Source of the DNA: Streptomyces chrestomyceticus JCM 4735
GTDB lineage: Bacteria; Actinomycetota; Actinomycetes; Streptomycetales; Streptomycetaceae
Length of the DNA: 64,000 bases
Direction of reading: 5' to 3'
Assembly: GCF_003865135.1 (NCBI RefSeq)
Contig: NZ_BHZC01000001.1
Span: 8,618,001 to 8,682,000, forward strand
The notes under the pieces are model-generated. The model did not search any database. It saw nothing but the letters and a program-made list of their open reading frames with translations, and was not told the origin of the DNA. Positions 26,799-35,435 of this stretch are shown piece by piece. The position numbers and the translations under genes were made by a program. Position 1 is the stretch's first letter. Every line of letters begins with the position of its first letter.

Positions 26799-27266
26799 AT
26801 GTCCGATGAAGCCATGGGCGACGAGGTGTATCAGCCGACCGCGTCCGACAACCAGGGAACGTCCGACGAACTCGACATGGAAGACGCTCTCGACGAGCCG
26901 GACTACGACGACATGCTGGACCAGGGATATTCGCCCCCCGAAAAGCCGCTGGCCGTGAATCAGAAGGGCACCACCGCGAACGAGCAGCGCGAGGGCGAGA
27001 GCCTCGACGAACGGCTCGCCAAGGAACTGCCGGACGTCCAGCCGCCGGACGGCGACGGCATCGGCGACCAGCAGGACGCCGAGGGCGAACCGGTGGACCG
27101 CCAGGTGGGCGACGAGCGCGCCGGCCGGATGACCGGCACCGACGAGGGCGACGCGCTGCGGCTGCGCAACGACGAGATCGGCCGTGACGTCGGGATCGAC
27201 GGCGGGGCGGCGTCGGCGGAGGAGGCCGCGGTGCACATCGTCGACGATCCCGACCTGTCGCGCTGA
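26799..27266 (+). CDS. DUF5709-type acidic protein
   Basis: This 155-residue, very acidic, soluble protein matches the actinobacterial DUF5709 pattern: DEPDYDDMLDQGYSPPEKP, then GESLDERLAKELPD, and a C-terminal AAVHIVDDP. The function is unknown. Its composition suggests a disordered, stress-related protein like its DUF2795 neighbour. The ATG at 26799 is preceded by GGAAAGAGAG. It lies 141 bp after the DUF2795 gene. Confidence 0.82.
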   Translation: MSDEAMGDEVYQPTASDNQGTSDELDMEDALDEPDYDDMLDQGYSPPEKPLAVNQKGTTANEQREGESLDERLAKELPDVQPPDGDGIGDQQDAEGEPVDRQVGDERAGRMTGTDEGDALRLRNDEIGRDVGIDGGAASAEEAAVHIVDDPDLSR

Positions 27267-27661
27267 CGGCCTGACGCGTTGACGGTCCGGCGCGTCGACG
27301 GGCTGTGCCGCGCGGCTCGCCGCAGGTCAGGACACCTTGCGTGGCTCCGGTCGGCGCCTCTGCCGGACAGGGCCCGCGATGAGATCGGCACGCGTCATCG
27401 AGGACCGGCCCGGGAGGTCGGCCTCGGTGGCGCGTTCGTGCGGTTCGGCCTTGCTGAGCTGTGACAGGCCGGCGGTGAATGTCCGGCCGCTGTCCCCCCC
27501 CCCGCCCCGGAAACGGCGTCCGCCGGTACCGCGTTTCGCCGTCGCCTTTTCCCCTTCCCCTTCCCCTTCCCCTTCCCCTTCTCGTGTGGACCCCTTGAGA
27601 CCTGGTGGAAACGCACGGGACCCGCTCCAGCACCCGGGCCGGAAAGGACAGAAAACGTCAC
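27267..27661. other. Intergenic with homopolymer and hexanucleotide repeats
   Basis: No gene is supported here. The spacer holds a run of ten C at 27494-27503 and a TTCCCC hexanucleotide tandem array at 27548-27580, and ends at the candidate SigB promoter of the next gene. Confidence 0.55.
27548..27580. repeat. TTCCCC tandem hexanucleotide repeat
   Basis: Five full copies of TTCCCC plus a partial TT lie about 80 bp ahead of the candidate promoter of the short-chain dehydrogenase. Such an array can change in copy number by slippage and would alter spacing in the upstream region only, since no gene crosses it. Confidence 0.9.
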
Positions 27662-27686
27662 GTGTTCGCCTCGGCAGGGCGGGTAC
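27662..27686 (+). promoter_or_regulatory. SigB-type promoter for the short-chain dehydrogenase
   Basis: GTGT (27662-27665) and GGGTAC (27681-27686) with a 15-nt gap fit the Streptomyces general-stress SigB consensus GNNT-N14-16-GGGTAC/T exactly. Transcription would start near 27696, giving a leader of about 25 nt before the ATG at 27722. Confidence 0.6.
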
Positions 27687-27721
27687 CGGCGTAGACACAT
27701 CAGAATGTGGAGGTATCGACA

Positions 27722-28606
27722 ATGACCGGGAACGACCAGCGAAATCCCGTGGACGAGCACCCGAAGCCGGAATTCCCCCAGCAGGACCAGCCGCATCCCG
27801 GCGCGACGGACGACATGACCCCGCGGCCCGACCACGGCGAGACGTCGTACGAGGGCGCCGGACGGCTGCGGGACCGCCGGACGCTGATCACCGGCGGTGA
27901 CTCGGGCATCGGACGTGCGGTCGCGCTCGCCTTCGCCCGGGAAGGGGCGGACGTCGCCTTCACGTATCTGGAGGAAGAGGAGAAGGAGGCGAAGGAAACC
28001 GTCCGGCTGGTCGAGGAAGCGGGCCAGCGGGCCCTCGCGGTGTCGTGCGACATCCGTACGGAGGAGCAGTGCCGCGCCCTGGTCGACCGGGTGGTGCGGG
28101 AATTCGGCCGTATCGACGTCCTGGTCAACAACGCGGCTTACCAGATGGCGCAGCCCGAGGGAATCGAGGGCATTTCCACCGAGCAGTTCGACCGGGTGCT
28201 GCGCACGAATGTCTACGGCATGTTCTGGCTTTCCAAGATGTCGCTGCCGCACATTCCCGAGGGCGGCAGCATCATCAACACGACGTCCGTGCAGGCGTAT
28301 CAGCCGAGCCCGCAGTTGCTCGACTACGCGACCACCAAGGGCGCCATCGTCACCTTCACCCACGCGCTGGCCAGTGACCTCGCCGAGCGCGGCATCCGCG
28401 TCAACGCGGTGGCCCCGGGGCCGGTGTGGACCCCGCTGATCCCCGCGACGCTGCCGGACACCACCGAATTCGGCAAGCAGAGCCCGCTGGGACGGGCGGC
28501 GCAACCCGTGGAGATGGCGCCCGCCTATGTCTTCCTCGCGTCCCAGCAGGCCAGTTACATCACTTCGGAGATCGTCAACGCCACCGGCGGCACCCCGCTG
28601 CCGTAG
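27722..28606 (+). CDS. Short-chain dehydrogenase (Gsp39/glucose dehydrogenase-like)
   Basis: This 294-residue classical SDR has a charged N-terminal extension (about 45 residues, Pro/Gln/Asp-rich). That is typical of general-stress SDRs such as Bacillus Gsp39. The cofactor motif is TGGDSGIG, the NNA motif is present in DVLVNNAAYQM, the catalytic Ser is in TTSVQAY and the YxxxK motif is YATTK. It reduces or oxidises an alcohol/carbonyl substrate with NAD(P)H. The ATG at 27722 follows TGGAGG. A SigB-type promoter lies just upstream. Confidence 0.92.
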   Translation: MTGNDQRNPVDEHPKPEFPQQDQPHPGATDDMTPRPDHGETSYEGAGRLRDRRTLITGGDSGIGRAVALAFAREGADVAFTYLEEEEKEAKETVRLVEEAGQRALAVSCDIRTEEQCRALVDRVVREFGRIDVLVNNAAYQMAQPEGIEGISTEQFDRVLRTNVYGMFWLSKMSLPHIPEGGSIINTTSVQAYQPSPQLLDYATTKGAIVTFTHALASDLAERGIRVNAVAPGPVWTPLIPATLPDTTEFGKQSPLGRAAQPVEMAPAYVFLASQQASYITSEIVNATGGTPLP

Positions 28607-28627
28607 CCGGCGACCAGGGAGGTCCCC

Positions 28628-28747
28628 ATGCTCAGTGCCATCGCCGACGTGTTCCGCGCCATCGGGAGCACGCTCGCCTCCGTCGTCACCCTGCCCTTCC
28701 GCGCCCTCGCCCGCCTCTTCGGCGGTGCCTCGCGCGGTGCCCGGTGA
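28628..28747 (+). CDS. LPFR-motif small protein, 39 residues
   Basis: This 39-residue protein carries the sequence VVTLPFRALARLFGG that defines the LPFR-motif small proteins of actinomycetes. The whole product is one amphipathic, partly hydrophobic helix pair (AIADVFRAIGSTLASV), probably membrane-associated. The start is firm: AGGGAGG sits 5 nt before the ATG. Its TGA overlaps the GTG start of the next dehydrogenase by 4 nt, so the two are translationally coupled. The function is unknown. Confidence 0.85.
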   Translation: MLSAIADVFRAIGSTLASVVTLPFRALARLFGGASRGAR

Positions 28748-29784
28748 GCCGCCGGCACCGGCCCGGACCGCGCACCGTCGTCATCACCGGCGCCAGCGCC
28801 GGGATCGGCCGCGCGACCGCCCGGCTCTTCGCCGCGCAGGGCGCGAACGTCGCGCTGCTCGCCCGCGGCCGTACCGGACTCGACGCCGCGGCCGCCGAGG
28901 TCGAGGAGCGGGGCGGCCGGGCGCTGGTGCTGCCCACCGACGTGGCCGACGCGGAGCAGGTGGAAGCGGCGGCCCAGGAGACGGAGGACGCCTTCGGGCC
29001 GATCGACGTCTGGGTCAACGACGCCTTCAGCACGGTGTTCGCGCCGTTCACGGAGGTCGACGCGGACGAGTACCGGCGCGCCACCGAGGTGACGTACCTG
29101 GGGTTCGTCAACGGCACCCGGGCCGCCCTGCGGCGGATGCTGCCGCGGGACGCGGGCGCGATCGTGCAGGTCGGCTCCGCCCTCGGCTTCCGCTCCGTAC
29201 CCCTGCAGTCGGTGTACTGCGGCGCCAAGCACGCCATCAACGGCTTCACGTCCAGCGTCCGCACCGAACTGCTGCACCAGGGCAGCCGGGTGGCGGTCAC
29301 CGTCGTCCAGATGCCGGCCGTCAACACGCCGCAGTTCGACTGGGTGCTGTCCCGGCTGCCGAAGACCCCCCGGCCGGTCGCCCCGGTCTACCAGCCGGAG
29401 GTCGCCGCTCGGGCCGTGCTGCACGCGGCGGACCATCCACGGCGCAAGCAGTATTACGTCGGCCTCTCCACGGTGGCGACCATCCTGGGCAACCGGGTCG
29501 CGCCCGCGCTCCTGGACCGCTATCTCGCCCGTACGGGGTACGCCTCGCAGCAGACGGACCAGCGGGCGGAAGCACACCGGCCGGAGAACCTGTGGCAGCC
29601 GGCGGACGGCCCGGACGGCGTAGATCACGGCGCGCACGGGGTCTTCGACGACAGCTCCCACCCGCACTCGCCCCAGGCGGCCCTCGCGCGTCACCCCGTA
29701 CTCGTGGCGGCCGCCTCGGCCGCGGCGGGAGCGGCGGTGGGCGCCGTACTGGGGTCCGTACGCCGCGGCAGGCGCGGCAGATAA
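28744..29784 (+). CDS. Short-chain dehydrogenase with C-terminal extension
   Basis: This 346-residue SDR has the cofactor motif TGASAGIG near its N-terminus, the catalytic Ser in GSALGF and YCGAK as YxxxK. The NNA motif is altered to VNDA. After about residue 245 there is an extra 100-residue tail with a hydrophobic, Ala-rich segment (VLVAAASAAAGAAVGAVLG) that could anchor it in the membrane. The GTG start overlaps the LPFR small-protein stop. It is the third gene of a likely stress operon. Confidence 0.9.
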   Translation: MSRRHRPGPRTVVITGASAGIGRATARLFAAQGANVALLARGRTGLDAAAAEVEERGGRALVLPTDVADAEQVEAAAQETEDAFGPIDVWVNDAFSTVFAPFTEVDADEYRRATEVTYLGFVNGTRAALRRMLPRDAGAIVQVGSALGFRSVPLQSVYCGAKHAINGFTSSVRTELLHQGSRVAVTVVQMPAVNTPQFDWVLSRLPKTPRPVAPVYQPEVAARAVLHAADHPRRKQYYVGLSTVATILGNRVAPALLDRYLARTGYASQQTDQRAEAHRPENLWQPADGPDGVDHGAHGVFDDSSHPHSPQAALARHPVLVAAASAAAGAAVGAVLGSVRRGRRGR

Positions 29785-29811
29785 GGCACAGGCGGGGCGC
29801 CGGCCGGCCCC

Positions 29812-30417
29812 TCAGGACGACGGCGGGTAGGAGTACTGGCGCAGCAGCCGCACCAGGTGTACGGCGTTCACGGCGAGCGTGCGCGTCGTGGCGGCCACGT
29901 TCTTCGGCCGCTCGTCCAGGTCCTGGTAGTCCGTGCCGTGCTGCGCCTCGCCGACCCAGTACGTGACGGCGTTGGGCGCGAGGGAGACGCCGAGGTCGTT
30001 GAGGCCCTGGAAGAGGTCGGCGCTCACCTTGTGCGCGCCGTCCTCGTTGCCGACGACGGCCACGGCGCCGACCTTGCCGTACATCAGTTGCCGTCCCTGC
30101 TCGTCCGTCTCGGAGATGTCGGCGTTCATCCGCTCCAGCACCCGCTGGCACAGGCTGGACGGGTGGCCGAGCCAGATCGGGGTGGCCAGCAGCACGATGT
30201 CGGCCGCCAGCAGCTTCTCGCGCAGGCCCGGCCAGGCGTCGCCGTCGCCCATGTCGGTGGCGACGCCGGGGCGGATGTCGTGGTCGGCGACGCGTACCGA
30301 CTCGCACTGCACCCCGAGGTCGTCCAGTTCGGCCAGCACCTGGTCCGCCAGCAACTGGCTGCTGGAGGCGGTGGGGGAGGGGTTCAGGGTGCAGACGAAC
30401 GCCAGGGCGCGGATCAT
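29812..30417 (-). CDS. Flavodoxin-fold NAD(P)H-dependent reductase
   Basis: This 201-residue flavodoxin-like FMN reductase has an FMN phosphate loop (TLNPSPTASSSQLLAD) at residues 10-25 and a second flavin-contact region (ATPIWLGHPSSLCQRVLERM) near residues 80-99. Members reduce quinones, flavins or azo dyes. The ATG at 30417 follows GAGGAGC. It converges on the SDR gene, 27 bp away. Confidence 0.9.
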   Translation of the reverse strand: MIRALAFVCTLNPSPTASSSQLLADQVLAELDDLGVQCESVRVADHDIRPGVATDMGDGDAWPGLREKLLAADIVLLATPIWLGHPSSLCQRVLERMNADISETDEQGRQLMYGKVGAVAVVGNEDGAHKVSADLFQGLNDLGVSLAPNAVTYWVGEAQHGTDYQDLDERPKNVAATTRTLAVNAVHLVRLLRQYSYPPSS

Positions 30418-30549
30418 GGCAGCTCCTCGGGGATCGACAGGGTGTGAGCACACCGTGGTGCTCGGGTCACCTGTGGTGTGGACCGTACCCCGGGTGCCCG
30501 CGCCCCGCCGCTCGACACGGAGCGGACGTACGGCGCGGCAAGGCGGCGT

Positions 30550-31041
30550 TCACCTGCCGCGCGCGTACCGGCGTCGTGCCCAGGCGGGCAGCGCGAACCA
30601 GCACAGCAGGAACCACGCGACCAGCGCCGAGACGATCCACGGGACGGCGCTGTCGTGCAGCGCGACGCGCAGGATGAGCAGGAACGCCGAGATGACCGTG
30701 GCGAGCAGCAGCACGATGCCGACGATGGTCAGCCGGGACGCCCAGACGACCGTCTGCGCCTTCAGGTGCAGTCCGGTGACGAGCCGGTGGAAGGCGACCG
30801 GCCCGATGAGGGCGCCGTTGGCGGCCGCGCCCAGGCACAGCGTCACCACGTAGATCGCCCGGTCGACCGGTTCGAGGGAGGCGAAGCGGGGGGTGAAGAC
30901 GACGGTGAGCAGGAAGCCGAAGAGGATCTGTACGCCGGTCTGGGCGACCCGGACCTCTTGCAGCAGTTCGTTCCACCGCCGGTCGGCCCGTTCCTCGGCG
31001 GACTCGCGACGACCGTCGACGGCCTGCTCGGCGGGTTCCAT
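30550..31041 (-). CDS. DUF6328-type four-helix membrane protein
   Basis: This 163-residue integral membrane protein has four hydrophobic segments: VQILFGFLLTVVF, IYVVTLCLGAAANGALIG, LTIVGIVLLLATVISAFLLI and VPWIVSALVAWFLLCWFALP. It also has an acidic cytoplasmic N-terminus. It fits the actinobacterial DUF6328 group of unknown function. The start at 31041 leaves an N-terminus (MEPAEQAVDGRRES) like its relatives. Confidence 0.85.
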   Translation of the reverse strand: MEPAEQAVDGRRESAEERADRRWNELLQEVRVAQTGVQILFGFLLTVVFTPRFASLEPVDRAIYVVTLCLGAAANGALIGPVAFHRLVTGLHLKAQTVVWASRLTIVGIVLLLATVISAFLLILRVALHDSAVPWIVSALVAWFLLCWFALPAWARRRYARGR

Positions 31042-31179
31042 GTCCCAACGATAGGCGGGCCGCCGGGCGCTGTCCCGTCGGTGCCCGGGCGTCGGCGGGA
31101 CCGAGCCCGGCAGCCGGTGGGGTGAAGATCACAGGGGGTGGCGGGGCGGTCGGCACACCGGCCTGAGTACGGTGAGCGG

Positions 31180-32007
31180 GTGCCGAAGAAGAACGTGTTC
31201 TCATCCGTGGCGGCGTGGCGCCGCCGTACGGTGTCCCGCGCGGTGCACCGCGGAGCGCGCTGGGTACGGGAGGCGGGCGCCGTCACCGCCGAACGCCCGG
31301 GACCGTACCGGTTCCGCCGGCTGGGGGCGGGCACCCGGCTGGCCTTCCCGCAGGGCACCGTCTTCGGCGACCCGTGGATCGAGATCGGTGCGTACTGCAT
31401 CATCGCCCAGGACGTGACGCTGACCGCCGGGATGATGCCCGACCTCGACCTCGGCGCCGACCCGATCCTCACCCTCGGCAACGGCGTCGTCCTGGGCCGC
31501 GGCAGCCATGTGATCGCCGACGTCCGGCTGACCATCGGTGACGACTGCTTCTTCGGCCCCGGCGTGTACGTCACGACCACCAACCACAGCTACGACGACC
31601 CCGAACTGCCGGTCGGCAAGCAGTGGCCGCGCAGCGAGCCGGTCTCGATCGGGCCGGGCAGTTGGGTGGGGACCGGGGCGGTGATACTGCCGGGCGCCCG
31701 GCTGGGCCGCAACGTGGTGGTCGCGGCCGGAGCGGTCGTACGGGGCGAGGTGCCCGACCACGCGGTGGTGGCCGGCGCGCCCGCCAAGGTGGTCCGCTCC
31801 TGGGACCCGGAGGCGGGGTGGCAGCCGCCGCTGCGCACTCCGGCGCCGGTGCCGGTGCCCGAGGGGGTGACGTCCAGGGAGCTGATGGCCCTGGCCGCGC
31901 TGGAGGCCGGGGCGGACGGTGCGCTGCCCGGGGAGCCGGAGCACGGCACGGCGGCGGTAGCCGGGCGCGGCATGGTGGTGCCGGGGGCGGCCGCCGACGC
32001 TTCCTGA
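31180..32007 (+). CDS. Hexapeptide-repeat acyltransferase (WbbJ/maltose-acetyltransferase type)
   Basis: This 275-residue left-handed beta-helix O-acetyltransferase has the signature TTTNHSYDDPELPVG, where the His is the likely base, and the closing coils SWVGTGAVILPGARLGRNVV and DHAVVAGAPAKVVRSWDP. It would acetylate a sugar or glycolipid using acetyl-CoA. The GTG at 31180 gives VPKKNVF as N-terminus; an in-frame start at 31138 would add 14 unlikely residues. The C-terminal 60 residues are Pro/Ala-rich. Confidence 0.88.
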   Translation: MPKKNVFSSVAAWRRRTVSRAVHRGARWVREAGAVTAERPGPYRFRRLGAGTRLAFPQGTVFGDPWIEIGAYCIIAQDVTLTAGMMPDLDLGADPILTLGNGVVLGRGSHVIADVRLTIGDDCFFGPGVYVTTTNHSYDDPELPVGKQWPRSEPVSIGPGSWVGTGAVILPGARLGRNVVVAAGAVVRGEVPDHAVVAGAPAKVVRSWDPEAGWQPPLRTPAPVPVPEGVTSRELMALAALEAGADGALPGEPEHGTAAVAGRGMVVPGAAADAS

Positions 32008-32038
32008 GGGACGCGGGGGCGGTTCGCGCCCCTCTGCC

Positions 32039-32824
32039 TCACCCCTGCGCGGCAGAGCCGTCCCGGGGTACGACGGTACCGGTACCCGTCTTGGCCGCAG
32101 CGCCGCCGAACTCGCGCACCGCCGCGTCGACGACGGCCTCCAGGCGCGCGTGGTGCGCGCCGTGCCAGTACACCCGGTCGCAGACGGTGCACTGGGCGAA
32201 CACGTCGTACGTACGCCGCGTACCGCCCTCCAGCCGCTCCTCGACGGTGCCCTTCTCGGCCTCCTTCAGCAGACCGTTGCAAGCGGTGCACCGGGTCCAC
32301 GGCGCGAGCTCCGGCGCGAACCGGCCGAGCACGTCGCGCAGTTGTTCGTCGGGGCGGTCGCTGTAGACGTACGCCCCCGCCCAGTTCTCGCGCCGCCGCA
32401 GCAGACCGCGGTCCCGGGACAGCAGCACCCGCCGCTCGGCGGCCGACCGCGCGGCCAGGGCCGGGTCGCCGATGTCCTCGCTCTCGTACGCCGCGTCCAC
32501 ACCCAGCAGCCGCAGCCGCCGCGCGAGGGTGCCCAGATGCACGTCGAGCAGGAACCGCAGCGGCGCGCCCGGCACCTCCTGCGGCCGTCCGACCGCGCAC
32601 ACCTCGACCGACTCGCCGTCCCGCGGGACGTGCGACACCGGCACCTCCCGCCCGTCCACCAGCAGGCGGCCCACCTCGGTGAGCGGAACACCGAGCGATT
32701 CCACGACGTGTCCGAGGGCGGAGGTCCCGTCGGTGCGCAGGGCGGTACGGCCCTGGCGCCGGTCGGCGGGGACGAAGAGCCGCAGCTCAGGGGCGACAGT
32801 GCAGTGGATTTCTGGTCGGTTCAC
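32039..32824 (-). CDS. Mut7-C RNase domain protein with ubiquitin-like N-terminus
   Basis: This 261-residue two-domain protein has an N-terminal ubiquitin-like fold (about residues 5-85, ending VPRDGESVEVCAVGRPQE). A Mut7-C PIN-like RNase domain follows (LLDVHLGTLARRLRLLGVDA, then RRVLLSRDRGLLRRRE with catalytic Asp residues) and a zinc ribbon (CTAC ... CTVC). It probably degrades RNA. The GTG at 32824 is preferred because the next upstream start would add an Arg/Gly-rich stretch without homology. Confidence 0.88.
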   Translation of the reverse strand: MNRPEIHCTVAPELRLFVPADRRQGRTALRTDGTSALGHVVESLGVPLTEVGRLLVDGREVPVSHVPRDGESVEVCAVGRPQEVPGAPLRFLLDVHLGTLARRLRLLGVDAAYESEDIGDPALAARSAAERRVLLSRDRGLLRRRENWAGAYVYSDRPDEQLRDVLGRFAPELAPWTRCTACNGLLKEAEKGTVEERLEGGTRRTYDVFAQCTVCDRVYWHGAHHARLEAVVDAAVREFGGAAAKTGTGTVVPRDGSAAQG

Positions 32825-32973
32825 GCCGTCAGGATGCCATCGCGCCACGCAGCGGTGCGTACCGGGCCACCCGGGACCCCGCCGCCCCCTGCGGGGCCAC
32901 TTGCGCCCTCTCGCCATGCGGCCGTTCCTGTGGTGTCCTCGACGGGCGGGGTGGCACTGACGGGAGGACGGCG

Positions 32974-34032
32974 GTGCGAGCGAGAAAACGTACGGTGCCG
33001 ACGGGAGGACGTACGGCGCCGTCGGGAAGACGTACGGCCCTGACGGGCCGACGCACGGCGCTGACGGGTAGACGTGCGGCGCCGGTGGGAGCGGCGCTGG
33101 CCTGCCTCCTGCTGGCTGGTGTGACGAGCGGCTGCCAGCAGAGCGGGGCGCCCGACGGGCATTCGCCGTTCACGGGGAAGGCCGCGCGGGCCGCCCCGGT
33201 GCTCGCCGTGAAGATCGACAACGTACGCGCCGCGCGCCCCCAGACGGGCCTCGACGCCGCCGACATCGTCTACGTGGAACGGGTCGAGTCGGGACTGTCG
33301 CGGCTGCTGGCCGTCTACTCCTCCCGGCTGCCGCAGGCCGTCGGCCCCGTACGCAGCGCTCGCGAGTCGGACCTGGAACTGCTGCGCCAGTTCGGCAGCC
33401 CCGCCTTCGCCTACTCCGGCACGCAGGCGAAGCTGGAGCCCGCCGTCGAGGCGGCCCCGCTGTACCCGCAGCCGCCGGGGAAGACCCCCGACGCGTACTT
33501 CCGTGGCCGCGACCGCGCGGCGCCGCACAACCTCTACCTGCGCCCCGAACGCGCCCTCAAGGCGGCTTCCGGCGCGAGCACCGCCCACGACATCGGCTTC
33601 CGCTTCGGCGCCGCGCCGTCGGGCGGACGCAACACGTCCTCGTACACCGCCCGTTACCCGGCCGCCCGCTTCACCTTCGACTGGTCGGCGGAGCGGCGCG
33701 GCTGGCTGGTGTCCATGGACGGCGCACCGGCCAAGACCGCTTCCGGGCAGCGCCTCGTGGCCCCCACGGTCGTCGTCCAGGGCGTACGCATCCGTCCCTC
33801 GCGCTACCACGACCGCTGGGGCGCCTACTCCCCGTACACCGAGACCACCGGTTCCGGGCCCGCGCGGGTGCTGCGGGACGGCAAGGCGTACGAGGCCCAC
33901 TGGACGCGGCCATCCCCCGACGGCGGCACGGACTTCACCACGGCGTCGGCCGGCACACCGCTCAACTTCGCGGCGGGCCAGGTGTGGGTGGTGTACGTAC
34001 CGGAGGAGGCGGTGGGCGGCGGATCCGGGTAG
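32974..34032 (+). CDS. DUF3048 (YerB-like) lipoprotein with repeat-bearing signal peptide
   Basis: This 352-residue secreted lipoprotein has the lipobox TSGC after a hydrophobic stretch (AALACLLLAGV). The mature part carries both DUF3048 halves (PVLAVKIDNVRAARPQTGL, GLSRLLAVYSSRLP, VGPVRSARESDLELL, and later VVVQGVRI and FAAGQVWVVYVP). The role is unknown, probably in the envelope. The N-region before the hydrophobic core is unusually long (about 38 residues). It consists of five heptapeptide units encoded by 21-bp repeats. It starts with GTG at 32974. Confidence 0.88.
   Translation: MRARKRTVPTGGRTAPSGRRTALTGRRTALTGRRAAPVGAALACLLLAGVTSGCQQSGAPDGHSPFTGKAARAAPVLAVKIDNVRAARPQTGLDAADIVYVERVESGLSRLLAVYSSRLPQAVGPVRSARESDLELLRQFGSPAFAYSGTQAKLEPAVEAAPLYPQPPGKTPDAYFRGRDRAAPHNLYLRPERALKAASGASTAHDIGFRFGAAPSGGRNTSSYTARYPAARFTFDWSAERRGWLVSMDGAPAKTASGQRLVAPTVVVQGVRIRPSRYHDRWGAYSPYTETTGSGPARVLRDGKAYEAHWTRPSPDGGTDFTTASAGTPLNFAAGQVWVVYVPEEAVGGGSG
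32989..33090 (+). repeat. 21-bp tandem repeat in a signal-peptide N-region
   Basis: Five imperfect 21-nt units (starts at 32989, 33010, 33031, 33052 and 33073, the last partial) each begin CGTACGG or a close variant. They encode TVPTGGR, TAPSGRR, TALTGRR, TALTGRR and AAPVG. The unit length is a multiple of three, so copy-number change keeps the reading frame. Confidence 0.85.
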
Positions 34033-34084
34033 ACCTCGACGGCGGCGCCCCGGGGGCGAGGCCGGCGCGCGCCCACGCGTCCGG

Positions 34085-35302
34085 TCACACCTCGACCAGC
34101 AGGCCGCGCAGCCCCCGGATCACGAAGTTCGGCTTGCGTTCCGGGACGGCGGCCAGCCGTAGCGACGGAGCCCTGCGCAGCAACGCCGCGAGCGAGGCGG
34201 TCAGTTCGAGGCGGGCCAGGGGAGCGCCGATGCAGTAGTGGATACCGGCGCTGAAGGAGATGTGCGGGTTGTCCTTACGGGTGAGGTCCAGCTCGTCCGG
34301 CCGGTCGAAGACCGCCGGATCGCGGTTGGCCGACCCGAAGAGCAGCGCCACCTCGCTGCCGCGCGGGACGACCGTGCCGTCGATCTCGATGTCGTCCAGC
34401 ACCCAGCGCTCGAAGAGCTGAAGCGGCGTGTCGTAGCGCAGCAGTTCCTCCACGGCCGTGGGCAGCAGCCCGGCCGGGTCCGCGCGCAGCGCCGCCAGTT
34501 GCGCCGGGTGGCGGAAGAGCGCGTACCAGCCGTTGACCGTGGCGTTGACGCTCGCCTCGTGACCGGCGTTCAGCAGCAGGGCGCAGGTGGAGACCATCTC
34601 CTGCTCGCTGAGCGACTGGCCCTCGTCGTACGCGGCGATCAGCCCGGAGACCAGGTCGTCCCCCGGCACCGCCCGCCGCGCGGCGATCAACTCCCGCAGA
34701 TAGCCGGAGAACTCACGGGACGCGTCGACCGCCCGCCGTGCCGTACCGGCGGACGGGTTCAGCTCGTACATGCCGCAGATCGCGGCCGACCACGGCCGCA
34801 GCAGATGCCGGTCCGCTTCCGGAACCCCGAGCATCTCGGCGATGACCGCGACCGGCAGCGGCTCCGCGATCCGCGCCGCGAGATCCCCGCCGCCGTCCGC
34901 GACCAGGTCCCGGACCAGCCGGTCCGCCAGATCCTCGACGTACGGCCGCAGCCGCTCGACCGTACGGGGCGTGAACGCCTTCGCGACCAGGCGGCGGATA
35001 CGGGTGTGGGCGGGCGCCTCCAGGTCGAGCATCCCGTTGTCGTTCAGGACATGGAACGGCTCGTGCTCCGGCGGCGGCGCGGCGCGCCCGAACTCCTCGT
35101 GGGTGAAACGGTGCCGGTAGGTACGGCCCAGCCGACGGTCGCGGAGCAGGGCCGAGACGTCCGCATGGTGCGGGACGAGCCACTGGTCGGAGGGCTCGAA
35201 GTGCCGCACCCGGCCACGGGCACGCAGTTCGGCGTAGGCGGGGTACGGGTCGGCGACGAAATCCGGCGACCAGGGATCGAAGACTGCCTGGGCTCCTGCC
35301 AT
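34085..35302 (-). CDS. Cytochrome P450
   Basis: This 405-residue bacterial class I P450 has the heme-thiolate loop FSAGIHYCIGAPLARLE near residue 350 and the ExxR motif as EELLR. The substrate-contact region is LFERWVLDDIEIDG. The I-helix reads LLLNAGHEASVN, so the usual acid-Thr pair is Glu followed by Ala-Ser; the oxygen-activating Thr is not at its normal place. The substrate is unknown, and no ferredoxin gene adjoins it. The ATG at 35302 fits the family length. Confidence 0.95.
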   Translation of the reverse strand: MAGAQAVFDPWSPDFVADPYPAYAELRARGRVRHFEPSDQWLVPHHADVSALLRDRRLGRTYRHRFTHEEFGRAAPPPEHEPFHVLNDNGMLDLEAPAHTRIRRLVAKAFTPRTVERLRPYVEDLADRLVRDLVADGGGDLAARIAEPLPVAVIAEMLGVPEADRHLLRPWSAAICGMYELNPSAGTARRAVDASREFSGYLRELIAARRAVPGDDLVSGLIAAYDEGQSLSEQEMVSTCALLLNAGHEASVNATVNGWYALFRHPAQLAALRADPAGLLPTAVEELLRYDTPLQLFERWVLDDIEIDGTVVPRGSEVALLFGSANRDPAVFDRPDELDLTRKDNPHISFSAGIHYCIGAPLARLELTASLAALLRRAPSLRLAAVPERKPNFVIRGLRGLLVEV

Positions 35303-35435
35303 GCGCGGACGCTAACCGCCGGAGCCCGCTGTGGCCACCCCGGCGCCGTACGGAGCCGGCTGCCGGGCGTGGAAGTCCACCCGGCGGGCAGGCCGATGGC
35401 GGGAACGTCGGGGACCGGGGTCCAGGAGTGGTGGG

